Source: Lepeophtheirus salmonis (taxonomy: Eukaryota; Arthropoda; Copepoda; Siphonostomatoida; Caligidae). Taken from it: DNA of 64,000 nucleotides. Below, piece by piece: positions 11,390 to 24,419 of the stretch (the first letter of the stretch is position 1; each line of letters opens with the position of its first letter). Location: NCBI RefSeq assembly GCF_016086655.4, contig NC_052133.2:11740301-11804300 (forward strand), read 5' to 3'. The notes beneath the pieces were generated by a model. That model did not search any database. It saw only the letters and a list, made by a program, of their open reading frames with translations, and was not told the DNA's origin. Position numbers and translations under genes: made by a program.

Positions 11390-12060
11390 TTTTTAACAAA
11401 CATTGTCAGTGTTTCTACCCTTTACCGTAGCTGAAATATATTGCTGCACACGGAAAATTAAAAACAAGAACCATTATGGCCGTGTAATGCCAAGCTGGCT
11501 TTCTAAATCCCTTTGTTGTCTGTATATATTTTTTAATCTGTGACTGTAGCTTTTTTGATGTTTGAAGAATAAGAATACGTTCCAAACGTCCTTTGTATTA
11601 ACAATCCTTGGTCTTCTCTACATAACCTCCTTTAATGTCTCCTCTTATATATTTTTTTTCAAGCACATTGAGTTCATCCATACATAGAGGGGGAGTTAAA
11701 ATACGAAGATACTTATTCATAATCATATCCATCAATACCTTATTAATAAAAAAAATCTATTCAAAAATAGAAAGTTTAATAAAAGATAAATATAAAAATA
11801 TAATCATATTAGTACATAATATTGTTATATAGTTAAGTAAGTGACATTTTGAAAGAGAAGGTGAGGCTTTCAAAAAATTTTTATTTTCTAAAGAAATCCA
11901 AAACCTACCATGCTACTCAAACATATCCATTGAACAATACATCTTAGAATATCTCTAAAAAAATATGAAAGGGATATCTTATTAAAATATATGTCAAAAT
12001 ATTCCTACATTAAATTTATATATATATATATATATTTCAATATCCCATTATACCGAGTGG
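11390..12060. other. A+T-rich intergenic DNA with (TA) microsatellite
   Basis: A (TA)n run of about 20 bases lies at 12016-12035. A 65-codon open frame at 11635-11832 has no recognisable feature. Confidence 0.5.
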
Positions 12061-12840
12061 TATATTGAAATCTGAACAATTGGAATTTTAAACTTCAAAA
12101 AGGTATAATTTATTTATAAATAATAGAATTTTAAGTAAATTAGTACTATATATAGATGTGTGTTAGAGCTTTCCTAATAATTAATTTAGCCATCCTTAGC
12201 GGCAGTTATGGCTTCCAGGCAGCAGTGGAAGGTTTTACTGCCGATGTAGTCTTCTGTTATGGCGTCCCACTGCTAGCTGAGAGTTTGTCTCGGTGTTTGT
12301 ATGAGGGTACTGCTGGGACATTGACATACACTCTAAATATGTAGTTTAGGTGCTTGGTATCAGGGCTTTAGGAGGCCAAAAGTGTGGAAAAATAATTTAG
12401 AAATTCTTGCAAAAGTGTTCACCTTTACAAGGCCCTTTCCATCCACTTTTTTGATAGCTCTATGGACATATCTCTTACATATGTCCTCAAAGACTTGAAG
12501 GAATTGGTCTGGGCTGTTTTCTTTACCTCCTTCGTCTTCAATTTGACCTTTTAGAGACAACCCTTCTTCTTCTCCAACGTTTTGGAATTAATCACCAGAG
12601 TAGACAGGGTCCATGGAGACGTCTAACTGCTTGGAGTGCGTAGATGGAAATTCGTTGATGACATTCAAGCGTCATTTTCTCGACCTGTACGTATGCTAGA
12701 GAGCTCAAATTATTTTTTTTTTGTAACTAATTGCTTATGCTTTAATGTAAGGAAGGATTTTACTATTTTCTTTTTCTATTTCCTTTCACACAGATTTGTA
12801 GGTATCATATTCATATGTAAAGTGCGATAGATATTTATGA
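12061..12840 (-). mobile_element. internally deleted mariner element, copy 1
   Basis: At the transposase C-terminal end (left on the plus strand) lies a clear inverted-repeat terminus, TATATTGAAATCTGAACAAT followed by TGGAATTTTAAACTTC. On the minus strand the coding relic has an upstream segment around GAGCTC..ACGTACAGGTCGAGAAA shared with the 44.5-kb copy. It then has RAIKKVDGKGLVKV, resembling the end of the second helix-turn-helix, and SKLFFHTFGLLKP, where the catalytic core should begin. It then passes directly to the C-terminal block WDAITEDYIGSKTFHCCLEAI. The core that carries the first two catalytic Asp is absent, with the same junction as at 33.6 and 44.5 kb. The other terminus is decayed, so the right boundary is approximate. 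Confidence 0.78.
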
Positions 12841-12844
12841 TGCA

Positions 12845-13560
12845 AAATATATTTTCAATTTTGTAAAAAATAATAATCAACACAATTGCTCCCATTTATT
12901 TATTTATGTATATGATGTATAATTTATAAACCAAATGAAGAATGATAAAAAAAGAATTACAAGACTTTATAATATCAAAATATTTAATATGTTATCATAT
13001 ATAAACGTACCGAACCGAACTGTGGTACAAACCCCTACCGTACCAGATCTAATAGCTATATATATACAAAAATATTATAGCTTAGTTTTTATATAATTAC
13101 CTAGACAAGATCTATGTAATCCTAATGTATATAAATATATATAACTATTGCATCTTGATTTTCAAATCCCTACGCATGATAAAATATCTGCTTTTCTTAT
13201 AGAGTAGATTAGCAGATTTCTAGTACTTATACATGCAGTAAAGAGAATAAGTTTTTGATCCCTTGTCGATTTTGGGAGTTTGCCCGTGATGACAAAGAAA
13301 AGAACAGTCTATAGTTTTAATGCTAAGTATATCATAGTAGTGAGATGCATTATATGACAAAAAGGGTGCTTGGAGGAAGAGAAATGCAAACCCCAAGAAC
13401 ACCACTCTTGCGTAAAACATGGGGTGGTAACATAATGTTTTGAGTGTGTTTCTCTGCTAAGGAGAAACAAATACTTTACTGATTGGAAGGGAGGATATTG
13501 TCTTTATTTATGAATAATTTGTATTATGTAACGAGGGGACAGCCATCACAAATGTGAATG
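12845..13560. other. A+T-rich intergenic DNA
   Basis: Around 13007-13050 a short CCGAACCGAACTGTGGTACA segment with alternating ACCG/ACCGAAC looks like a decayed simple or transposon-end repeat. The remainder holds nothing I can support. Confidence 0.45.
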
Positions 13561-13566
13561 AATATA

Positions 13567-14600
13567 AAAAAGCAAATACATTATAATCTCCATTTATCTG
13601 GATAACGTTGTCGTAGCGCTCCGTCCACTAGCTAAAAGCTACCTCGTAGATTCATACTGATACTTTTGCTCACTCACTTTGTCTTGACAGTATTTCGCTC
13701 ACTTGAAGTACCAGCCAGAGTAGTGTTGGCCTTGGGGAACAAGAAGAAGCCCACTAGTGGCAGTCAAAGTGAATAAGGGAGCCATCAATCAACCTGATGG
13801 ACCTAGCCGTCGTGATCTCCTTCGTGTTTCTTGTAGTGTGATTACTAAAATTCTCATGTACTAGAACCCCCCACTCTGATTGGCCATGTCCGACCTTTTG
13901 CACAGAAATTTCTAATGAAACTGGACATTACTTTGTAGAAATAGTGTGAACATACTGCTGATAGATAAGTCCATTATTATCAAATCAAGTGATGACCATA
14001 TGCTTCTGCAACTCTTCTGCATCTTGACTTTAAATCATCCCTTGGGCGTCTTTGGATCCATTGTTTGTTGTTCTTCTTTTGTCTCTGGGGTGCATAAAAT
14101 AACATAAGCTTCGTCCATAGTGAGAATAGAGTTAATAAATTCCTTCCCTTTCTCAACATGGCCTTTTTGAAAACCTTTGCGCATCAAATTCTCTACATAT
14201 TGCGAGCTTCAGACATTTGCCTTGGCGCCCATCTTGCAACACATTTTTGAAAGGCCAAGGTCATTCTTCAGAATCTTTCTTACAGTTCTAAAGGACAGGT
14301 TAAATGCCAACACAATTTCTTTCATGCTCAATCGCCTGTCATCATCAACAAAGTTCTTGACAGGCATATTTTTGTATTTTATGGTCCTATTTGAATTTTG
14401 GAACCGTTTGTTTGAAGAGTACTTCCAAGTCTTAACATCAGCAAAAATACAATAAATTTGACTAACAATTAGGCATAGTCTTCATGAATAGTGCAATACA
14501 ATTTGAAACAGGTGTTGGCATCCTAGTTAACACGAGTCATGGCGATAACAAAGTCGTAAACTCTTGCCATAGTAAAATAAGTAAAAAATTGGTGAGGGTA
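13567..14600 (-). pseudogene. SETMAR/Mos1-like mariner transposase pseudogene
   Basis: The minus strand reads as a mariner transposase of the HTH_48 plus Transposase_1 type. VKNFVDDDRRLSMKEI and FNLSFRTVRKILKNDLGLS (second helix-turn-helix) occur at about 14370-14255. Then comes SILTMDEAYVILCTPETKEE (first catalytic Asp in MDE) near 14140-14090, and KFKVKMQKS-like sequence. After frameshifts comes VGFFLFPKANTTLAG (family: SDFFLFPKLKKHL.G) near 13755, and finally IQINGDYN close to the C-terminus near 13590. The central and C-terminal thirds are heavily broken by stops and frame changes. A short relic of the same family is at 50395-50515. No terminal repeats could be fixed. Confidence 0.82.
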
Positions 14601-14604
14601 TGGA

Positions 14605-17600
14605 AATCACGTTTTTTAATTTACGTTTTGTGCAAATGAATTACATTTTATGGCAATGTTGACAAAACAAACGTCGTACCTAAATGTCGCAAAAATTTCA
14701 AAAAAAAACAAAAAAAAACTATTCACCTCGTATTTTTACATCAGCAGATGTATTTTCATTTGTGTTGGCTATCTCTTTGTATTCAGTTGTGAGTACATTT
14801 GATGGATGAAGGGAATGAGTTAGAAATACAAAGAGGTGACAAGGTGCACAAATGATTCTGCAAAAGTATAATCTTATAAAAAAGAGTATAATATGTCATT
14901 ACATTTTTTTTTCTTACAAGCCTGTCCATCCCCAGTGAAATATATTCCACAACCTTCTTCCCCTAAGCAAAGCACTCAAAATGAATTGTGCTATGGGTCT
15001 TTTAGCATGCCAATGACCCAAAATAAAGAAGTGGATCAAGGAGAAGTGTATTAAGATGAAAAAGTGGCATTGGCAGTCTCCGGATCTCTCTTCCATCGAA
15101 AATATATATCAATGGCCAAACTTTCAAAATAGTAATGAGATCATATATTTATTTCCTTCACTCTTGGTATATACGTTTTTATAAGATAAACTAATGTAAA
15201 AGTTCTAATACTCCTCCCCACCTCCCCAGAATAAAAAAATCGAGTACTTTTTTTCTTTAATAAATCTTCTTTAATTTTTCTTTATTAAGCCTCTGTTACT
15301 TTTACCCCAGAGATTGAAATATCCTTCTAGTATCTTGTGTATCATTTTTCTGCTCCATCTGATATGAAATTTCTAAATATACAACTTTTTTGTAATGCTA
15401 CTTAATTATACTCTCAGTTATAAACACTAACCAACAAAATTTTAACTTTTTTTTTTGCCCTTTAATTGAGATGTTGTGTTTCTGTTTTCTTTTATCCCGA
15501 AAAATATGAAAACTATCTGTATAATTTAAAATGTCTGGTTTTGTGTCCTAACAGGTGTTTTTTTTTATGAAAATAAGCGTGTTTATAATTTTGCTATGAT
15601 TGAGTTTTAATTTTCGCCTTACAAGATCTTAATAAAAGGCAAAATCATAATATTAAGTTTGTAGGTACATGTTTTTAGATTCAATATACATTTGTATTAT
15701 TTCTGGTTTGTTTTCTGAATTGGAAGAAGTGTCCTCTAAGTACAAAAAGAGGCAAAAAATTGTCTCTTACATTATACATTTTTGATTCTAAAGAAAAATT
15801 AATAGTTTTTTATGAAGTGAAACTTACAAACTATGTTAAAAAGAACAGGTTCAAAAAATTAATACTTTAATGGGATAGCCACATTCTTGGACTAATTGGC
15901 CTTATTTGATACATATTTTCTTTTCAGTCTGTATATATGTACACATAAAAAATTTGTAATTGTTTAGAAAATCAGGCTTTTTTTCAATTAAATTTTGATA
16001 CTTGTGATGTAATGTTTTTACCTTGATTATTACGACTTCAAACAAAAGTAATTCGCTGTTTTTAAAAATAAGCCTGCCATTTTTGTTGAATTAATCTCAA
16101 CATCTATGAATTGATTAGTATGCATATATTGTCGTGAGAGTCTTTGCTAGAATGGTCTCCAATTTGAGGTTTTTTTCTCCTGTCATTGTAACAGCAATGA
16201 GCCAATCTGACCCCTTGGGCCTTCAGCAAACCTAATAATCATACTCTCCACCATCGATGATAAACTTATTTTCTTCCATATAAAGGTTCCTCCACAACTT
16301 CTTATTTATATTCATCCAGTCTTATTTACCCCCTAAGAGTATTGATTGAATATTTTATTAGTCTTTGCTATTTATAAGTAATTTCAGAGTAACTAAAACT
16401 AATGTAGGACAAGGTTGTTTAACTCATAATATTGTAAAAATTTGAAATATATATAAATGGAAGCAAAAAAATCTCATTTAGGCAATAAACATGGAATTCT
16501 AGATACCGAAAATAAAGCAGCCTTTTCCCTTTACCAAATGATATATTTTTTCGTATATTATATACAATAATATATCAAAATAAAATATGGCAAAATATAT
16601 TGTGCTTAAAATTTGGAAAATATCAATTCACTAAAAACTAAAGTTACATATCTATATGAAGAAGAATATATAAACTCTAATAGAGGGAAAAGGGAAACAA
16701 AATGACGTTAATTTGTTTAAAGTTCTATGCCATAACTCATAAGGTATGAGTAAACTGATTACGTTTTAAAATCTGAAATATCTATAATTTATATCAGAAG
16801 ATGGATAATAGAAAAGTAATTACTATTTCATATATATATGTCTTTTTATTAATGAATATGAGATCTTCAATTTGAAATTAACTGCTATTTGGAAAGGTCC
16901 TTAATACCTCAATAATTTACAGTATGTTAATTAATTCAATTAATTAATCATTGTAGTTATCTTACATATTCAAAACTAATATTCATATCTTAGTATACCA
17001 TCATAAATTGTCATTCTGATAGTTAAATGTTTATTTTTGTAGATAATTGGACGATTAATCAATTTTGAATGATAAGCTAATATATAAAGTATACACCTAC
17101 TTTGTAGGTAAAGTTTTGTGTCATAGTCATATTTTATTACTAACCGGTTCTATTTTAGCTAACATAATTTGCTTTGCAAAAATTTTAAAAAAAAATCGTT
17201 ATTTGAACAATATAGATTTTTTAGCTGAAAATATTCTTTAACACAATACTTCGAGTTTAAAAATACTTAATCGAGGAGATGCACTGCCTTTTGTCTTCTT
17301 GCTTACTGATGAAGATAAGATGATAAAAGTACGTTGATTCACAAAGGCTGGTTGTACCAAAATGTCAAAAAACAATTACTAACTCTTCCTATATTCATGA
17401 GAAAATGAAGATTTATTAACAGTCCACGTTTTGTTACCCTGTCCTGTGTAAAGAGACAAAGGGAAAAGAGAAAAGGTAAGAGGAACAATATAGACAAAGA
17501 TAAATGATGTTTTTTTTGCAACTGTAGGGCTACAAAAAAGGCTTTTAATGACCTCAAAGGCCCCCAAAAAGATAATCAAAACATATTTTATACGTCTACT

Positions 17601-19010
17601 TGAAAAAAATTTAGAGTGATTTGTTGGATCGTTTTATATTCCATTTTCTACAACGATAGATCATAACTTTAAAAATGAAAAAATAAATAAATGATATTTT
17701 CAGCTATATTCATGTTTCTTGAAGTAAAAACAATCAGAAATGCATCTTCTTAATCCAAGTAAAAAAATATAATTCATAGCAAATTATTGAGGCGTCCAAG
17801 AATGTTTTTCTATGGATTCTATTATTTATAAAGCCCAACAATGAATATAAAAAAAGGAAATGAACTCTGAGTGGAAGGTGTCTGAAACTGTAAAAACCTG
17901 TCTTGTATAATCATTTATTATTTTATAAGCAAAAAATTGCTAAAACAAACAGTTGCTAAAAATCCAAATAAAGTACCGTGATAGTACTTGAAAATAAGTA
18001 ATGATGGGTAAATAATTAATTAATTGTAAAAATATATCAACACATAAATAAGAATTGATCTTTCCTTCTTGACAAGGATTGTTGCTATTTTTATCGCCAT
18101 AGCTTTTAAATATGCTCCTGAAACGTCCAGTCAGAATAAACGTAACTCTTTTTGTAATTGTAATAATGTTCATTTTAAAATTAACTGTTGATTCACTGAT
18201 TTTGTATTTTTACAAAGATTAATTGAATTTGATTAATTTGTTCGCATCTGGCTTTACCCAATAGATGTGTCATAGATATTTGGATATTTTGCTCGCCAAA
18301 TAGGATTATATACAACCCTGCAACCGCTCTGCAATATGCATATAGACTTGCTTGCTATGATTTGTGAATGGTTGAACCTTCTTGAATAAAATAAAAAATA
18401 TTTACAAATTTAAAATTCTACGATTGAAAAAGTAAGGCTTTTATATTCAATGAATATATGATATTCCTTCATATAAATTATATTTAGCCTAATAAAGCAT
18501 ATTTAGTTATAAGAAAAATCGCAATATATGAACAAGCATATGTACGTTTTATGTCATTAATATGTCTACAACTGTCAAAAAAGTTTGCAACACAACACAA
18601 TTAATAACGAATATACATACAAAATGTATATTTTTGATTTATGATAACATTAAAATTTTCATTTTTTTTATAAATATAAAAATGTGTATGTAAAAACATT
18701 TAAAATCGAAATAAAAGATTTGAATCTTAATAAAATATAACCAAATAATTTTTTTAGAATGATTAGTACTTTAATTTAGAGATTTTTGATAATTTTCTTT
18801 CATATGCAATATGTAAAATAAAATAAATAAAATTGATAGAGTCAAAGTATTTTAACAATAGTTAATTCTTTGTAATTTATTTTGCAAGTAATTATAAAAT
18901 TATATAATTTTTCATAAAGTCCTAGAAAAAGTTTTAAAATGTAACTTTTTTTCTTTTAATGCTCCTTTCATTGGTTAGATTGAGTTGCTTTAATTTTCAT
19001 AAAAAAAAAA
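14605..19010. other. 4.4 kb of A+T-rich DNA with no supported feature
   Basis: Only simple sequence is visible, including an A9-C-A9-C tract at 14700-14719. Open frames at 14914-15096, 17339-17579 and 17940-18173 show no recognisable domain and no repeat-family match within the window. Confidence 0.5.
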
Positions 19011-19014
19011 AAAT

Positions 19015-19225
19015 TAAAGTTGTTATTCCGACAATTTGAAGAATGTTACGGGGGAGAGCAGCTTAGCTGTCATGACTTATTATTAGATCAGCTACAAGCA
19101 GCTGCGAGCTGAAGAAAATAAACACAAATCCAACTCTACATATAAGACTATACTTACGGCGAATTTTTCCTTTATTTTACTGCAAGTCTAACATGGATTT
19201 GCAATTTTTTAAAAAATTGACAATT
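19015..19225 (-). repeat. R1 dispersed repeat copy
   Basis: Minus-strand copy. The plus strand shows GACAATTTGAAGAATGTTAC, GGGGGAGAGCAGCTTAGCTG, TCATGACTTATTATTAGATC, AGCTACAAGCAGCTGCGAGC and the left-hand end TGCAAGTCTAACATGGATTT. Confidence 0.65.
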
Positions 19226-19229
19226 CATT

Positions 19230-20780
19230 ACAAATCAAGCCAACAAATAATTTTATAATTTTGTGTAAATAATTTATGAAAATAAGAACAGGGTTTTTAC
19301 TCAAAATTTAGTATCTTAAAACAGTTGTTTATGAAAAATATTATGCATATACTTATATGCATTGTTAAAAACTGGAACGTGTATATGTTACAATTTTAAA
19401 AATTAATTAAGGTGAAACCATTAATATTTTTACCTAAAAGTTCAAAGGAATGAGAAATCTTTAAATTGACCCAAAAATAAAAAAATCATATTTATAAAAT
19501 TAATATTAAAAAAAAATAGAGAATCATTGTTTTTTAAATTATTTCTATTTGATCGACATGAAATAAAATCCCGAACCATAAAAATGCATGACTTGGACTA
19601 ATTTAAAATATACAAATAGCCCCTAGACGTTTCCGTTTTTTTTTTCTTCAAATATTATCAAAATAAATTAGTAGTATTTTATATTCGAAGCGATTATTTG
19701 TGATTGAAATTAGTATTTGTCAATAAAAAACAGTATTTTTCCCAATTATTTAATCATTATTCTTTAATTCTTGAAAAGTATAAAGAATGAGGTTTTAGTT
19801 ATTAGTTATTGCATAATTAATTCTAAAATGTAGGAGACATATCGTTGAAAAAAAAAGATGGAAGGTTCAGTTATTTTATTGCAGTTTAACATGTTGCTTT
19901 TTGCAAAAATACAAAATTCCAATTTAAATTCCCTAATAAATATCCAAAAGCTCCATAGTCTTCTTTCTCTAATTGTGACTTTTCTACAAAAAAATTACAT
20001 AAAGTAATTGAATAATAAATCTATTATTATTAAACAAAAATTAATGTTTTCATAATTTGTTTGCATATATTTATAGATGATTCGCTCACCCTCACACCAT
20101 TCTCTCTTGGAAACAATCAATGAAGATATTTTTGTTCTTAATATGTACATATGATAAAATAAATTTTTATAAACTTGAATTATATAATTATCATATTTCC
20201 ATTGAATCATTTAAACATTGTCATATTTTACTTATTTATACACTTTTCTAATTATTTGCAAAGGATGTCAAAGAAAATGAGTAAATAATGAAGTGACTAT
20301 TAAGTATAATAATTTTTTTCTGCTATAAAAAAATATGCATAATAAATAATAAGCCATAGTATGATGATAAGCTATTTGAAAACTGCATTGTATACCCGTA
20401 ATGCACATTCTTTCATATACCTCCACGTATTGTGAATCAATGTCTATTATTCTACTAAAGCCATTGCTTATATTTGTAGTTGTCAAAAAGTTGATATGAA
20501 TTTATTTAAAATATTTATTCTTAAAAGTGTAGAATGCAATTATATAATATTTTTCTATGATTGACAATATATATTGCATAGGGATATTAAGGGTAAAACG
20601 TTGACAAAGCAACCACTTTTTGAACAATCATTCAACCAAAAATATGTTTGTTTTATTTAATTTGCTTTATTTGGTGATACAGAATAGGGACAGGATACAT
20701 AGCATTGCATTTAATTACGATTTTATACGCATGTTTTTTTAATTACAAGGTATCAATACACTACCAAACAACAGATTTAA
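19230..20780. other. A+T-rich intergenic DNA, no supported gene
   Basis: Open frames at 19995-20210 and 20268-20486 are low-complexity and unrecognised. No repeat detected. Confidence 0.5.
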
Positions 20781-20794
20781 AAAAATGAGAAAAG

Positions 20795-21170
20795 TTTTTT
20801 TGAATGTCATTTCTTGAAGTGCGAGAATGTCAAAGCAACAACAAAAGAGAAAATATGTTTACAAAGAAAGTTGCAAAGACCATTGGCATCTCCATCCAGA
20901 CTGCTTTCAACATCGATAAGTCCAATGAAGCCACATATAGTCAAGAGGAAACAAAACTTTCTGCAGCAACAATATGTGCTTCATTTTCTGATATATGACG
21001 TTATTTTTAGAAAGCTGTCCCCTCTTGAGTTCTGGCACTTGGTTGTAATTTTTTAACTTCTGTTGCTACAAAATGCCTTACTTGTTACCCATAAAGATAT
21101 TGATACCATAGATATTCAATTTCTAACTCATTGGCACTAGTATGGAACAAAATGACATAAAATATCCTAA
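20795..21170 (+). pseudogene. mariner deletion derivative: N-terminal helix-turn-helix plus C-terminal relic
   Basis: A 64-codon frame starting at 20804 contains KKVAKTIGISIQTAFNIDKS, the helix-turn-helix of a mariner lineage also seen at 9.2 kb (AKTIGISIWT). Downstream, SPLEFWHLVVIF (about 21020-21055) resembles the PLDFAVW segment near the third catalytic Asp. ALLVTHKDIDTIDIQFLTHW (about 21070-21130) resembles the C-terminal HPNIDALKASI..W block. The catalytic core between these is missing. The first part is clearer than the second. Confidence 0.55.
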
Positions 21171-21179
21171 GTCAAATTG

Positions 21180-21830
21180 TATAAATATTTACTGTTACCT
21201 AATTGGTGCAACTCCATTTGACAAATAGGGAGAAAAATCTCATTTAATGTTTGATTTGAACCTAATGAATATGTTTATATGCACGTGTCTTCTTTTTTAC
21301 TATCTTACTTGAAGATGAAAGAGCATTGTCGATTGACATCATTAGACTATGACAAGATGTAATATAGTAAGATATAAAATTATTTTAAGAATTTGAGAAC
21401 TTTCCCTATGCTAACGCATGGTCATTTGTTTTATCATCGCATGTTACAATAAAATATGATCAAACTGGTCTTTTCTTTGTTGTTGTTTTTTGATAATGAC
21501 CTATTCCTTACAGCTTTTCGGACTACTTAGTGTACATCAATTAGTTATTACTGTTATTAATGGTTGTACATTTTGCTACATATGTCCATTGGAGTTGTAC
21601 TGATTAGGTATAAATAAATACTGTCGTACTCAAATATAACATGAAGTTATTATAAATATCATATGTATATTTCAATGGTTGAAATCTATAGCATTTTTAA
21701 TTTGTGAGTGTTGCTGTTCTGAGCAATTTGAACATTATTGTTTACTTTCTAAAGCTGTTACCTGCTCTCATTATATGTTCATCATTAATGAGATAACATC
21801 TAAATAATAAGGTGTAACACTGGGGACCTG
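21180..21830. other. A+T-rich intergenic DNA, possible SINE scrap
   Basis: TGGTGCAACTCCATTTGACA near 21205 resembles a piece of the SINE 3' region, but it is too short to rely on. Otherwise nothing. Confidence 0.35.
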
Positions 21831-21837
21831 TTAGGGA

Positions 21838-22060
21838 TTTATAAGTTCTTTGTTGAACTTATAGTAGATTTGTGGATCAAAAATTGGATTAACTCCTCCT
21901 AATTCCTTGCTTGATACAGACTTCATCTTATAGCAGCTTGCAGCTATTTTAGTATAACACTATGAGAGCTAAGCTGTTATCCTCAGAAACATTATTCAAA
22001 TTTTCAAGTAAGCCTGTAAATTTTTGGTCTATTTTTGTTTTAAATAGAAAAAAATTCTTA
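21838..22060 (+). repeat. R1 dispersed repeat copy
   Basis: Forward copy containing AAGTTCTTTGTTGAACTTAT, AGTAGATTTGTGGATC, AGCAGCTTGCAGCT, ACACTATGAGAGCTAAGCTG and CATTATTCAAATTTTCAAG. Confidence 0.65.
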
Positions 22061-22424
22061 CCATGTACATCTTAATATATTTTTATAATAGATGCAAGCT
22101 TTCCATCAGTATTTGTTATATTAAACAAATGAATTTTTGATACGGAAGTTGCTCCTAATCCATGTACAAAAGTTTGCAAATCCATAAAAAGGTTTTTTTA
22201 TTGCACAAATAAATCATTTATATTTCATCCAAAAAATGAGACCTAGATTAATAGGGACAAAATATCTACCCATATTATATTACATGATATATTAGCTAGA
22301 CTTTTTACTTTTTTTGTACAGTGTGCGTACCACGCCAGTTAGAGTTCCATAAAGCCAATAATACTTGCAATCAATGTTGGGTTATAAAAAAGAAATAATT
22401 TCTTCATTTACCAGCTTTCATAAA

Positions 22425-22870
22425 CTATATTATTGGTTGTGATACTTCTACAAACAACAACAATGGAAACCAAAAAGTTACGGATTGCTGATCTACTTTA
22501 TGATCTGTTAAGCTTGTCCGTAAGGGCAGGAGACTCATTAACAGCGGCGAGAGTCTCTCCATGAAGACAAGAAGTAGAAGACACAACAGGATTGTTACTG
22601 AAGACATATTGACCCGTGAGCCCTTTTAAATTAAACCCCAGAAGTACCAAATGTGGATAAAAGAGGGTGTGAATTCCGGGGGGATGCCAACTACACCCAA
22701 GGGGATTATTGTTGCCAGCAAGGCTAAGCACTTGGTCATAATAATATAGCAACTCCAGCTTGATTCAAGGAAATCCTTACTAATTTTCAGCCTCTAAACT
22801 TGTTGGGCCCCTCATCCCCGAACCGATAGCCATTGGACTATTGAATAAGGGGCGTTGTGTGTGACTGAAA
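22425..22870. other. C+G-richer block of unknown nature
   Basis: This ~450-bp stretch is visibly richer in C+G than its flanks. It contains an 84-codon minus-strand frame (22498-22752) beginning MLYYYDQVLSLAGNN and a second overlapping frame. Neither carries a domain I recognise, and neither has a match elsewhere in the window. It could be a piece of a larger retroelement, a decayed exon, or an unrecognised repeat. I make no functional call. Confidence 0.35.
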
Positions 22871-22874
22871 AGTG

Positions 22875-24180
22875 ACAACTTTGCATGTGCCATTTGGTAT
22901 TTGAATGATTACGCCAATTTTTCATAGCATTACCATCAATACATTCTATTAATCATATAGTTGCCTCTGTCAACAAATTTGTACAATTCCTAAAACAGCA
23001 AAATTAACACCAGCTTTTTAAAAAAATGAATTCATTTATGGGATTGATTTATAATACTCGGATGTGTGTAAATTCTTAGAAAGATTAAAAATTGGAGTAC
23101 ATATACGTCAGCCACTGAGTATTTAAAAAAAAAAAAATTTAGAAACGATCAACTTTCCAATCGACAATTAAATCAAACAAATCATCTGGAATGTTCTAAA
23201 AATGTATCCTAGTAATTGTCAATTTCTACAAATAATTAACTTGGATTCAAATAAAAGAAATTCAAGTAAATATTTATGTATCAAAAATTAGAAAGTTCTT
23301 TGAATTATGCCACCAGTATGACTGGGTTGTTATTTAAGGTTTTTTATATGAATTTTTTTATAGGCCTAAAAAAATGTTTCTTGGAAGTTACTGATTAAAT
23401 GTGTGATTCTTTTATTATATCTTTGTTATGGTTCTACCTATAAAAAATTTATTGAACTATAAAAAATTAACTCTAATTTTTTTCTGTTTTCCTGCTTATT
23501 AACAAACTGAAACGAAAATATAACCTACGTTTAACTTAGTTGGCAAAGGTCATAATTAATTATCACAAAATTAATATAATATGGTGAATCTTTAAAAAAA
23601 AAAAAAAATGTTAGTTCTCCTTTAATTTTTTTTATCAGAAGAAAACAAGTATACATTTAATTAGATAGACATACTTTTTTAATAAAAAGTCATCAAATGT
23701 CTAAACTAACTCCCACAAAAGTAACAATCAGTTAAATGAGTGAAAATAGTTCTTTATAAAATTTTAGCATAATATTTTTATACAAAAAAGTATTTAATTA
23801 GAAATATTTATTTTTGTGACGGAACCGGCTCAAAAATATTCGTATATCGTGACTACCCTAATGTCCATGGATTATTATTATTATTTTTTGAGAAAAGAAG
23901 TTCAATTATTTATGCATATTTAGTCATAAAGTAACGTTCTAAAATGTATATAAGATTGATTATGCTACATACATATGTACAAAGTAACATATATATCAAT
24001 AAATTTGAAAGCCTTTCCATTAAAATATATTGTATTTTTTAAGGTATATATATATATATATAAATAATTTTAAGTGCTTTAAAATCAACTCTGGGTACGT
24101 ATTTTTTCAAACGGAGCGCGGGAAACTAAAATATAGGTTGTTATCGCCAAATCTTTTCGTTATTCAATGTCTTATCAAAA
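22875..24180. other. A+T-rich intergenic DNA, no supported gene
   Basis: Simple A/T runs, and a (TA)n microsatellite just outside its nominal core at 24045-24062. No recognised element. Confidence 0.5.
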
Positions 24181-24187
24181 CTAATAC

Positions 24188-24415
24188 GAATTTATTTATG
24201 TCCGTTCTTATTTATTTAGTCCGTTTTATTCATAAAACTGGTCATATTAGTCCTCAGGAGCGGTCCTTAAGACTATTTGTCGTTCAGAATGTTAGTACTA
24301 GAACTGATTAAAAAAGAAAGAAGGAAAGTTAAGTGACGTCATCAAAAACCAAACTATAAAAGTTCTACAACTGATATTAAGGACTGAAATAGACCGCAAT
24401 AAGACTGAACGTATG
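24188..24415 (+). repeat. decayed copy of hAT-type MITE family
   Basis: Shares the order of blocks with 46823-47075: GTCCGTTCTTATTTATTTAG, CTGGTCATATTAGTCCTCAG, GCGGTCCTTAAGACTA, TAGTACTAGAACTGATT, GTGACGTCATC, ACAACTGATATTAAGGACTG and AATAGACCGCAATAAG. The termini are too worn to place a target duplication. Confidence 0.6.
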
Positions 24416-24419
24416 TAAG

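Noticed and set aside
12156..12344. 62-codon frame with a signal-peptide-like start
   Set aside because: It is antisense to the C-terminal part of the deleted mariner at 12.06-12.84 kb.
14177..14455. 92-codon plus-strand frame
   Set aside because: Antisense to the helix-turn-helix region of the 13.57-14.6-kb mariner.
22498..22752. 84-codon minus-strand frame as a host gene
   Set aside because: No domain, no splice context I can defend and an overlapping competing frame. It is kept only as an unexplained block.
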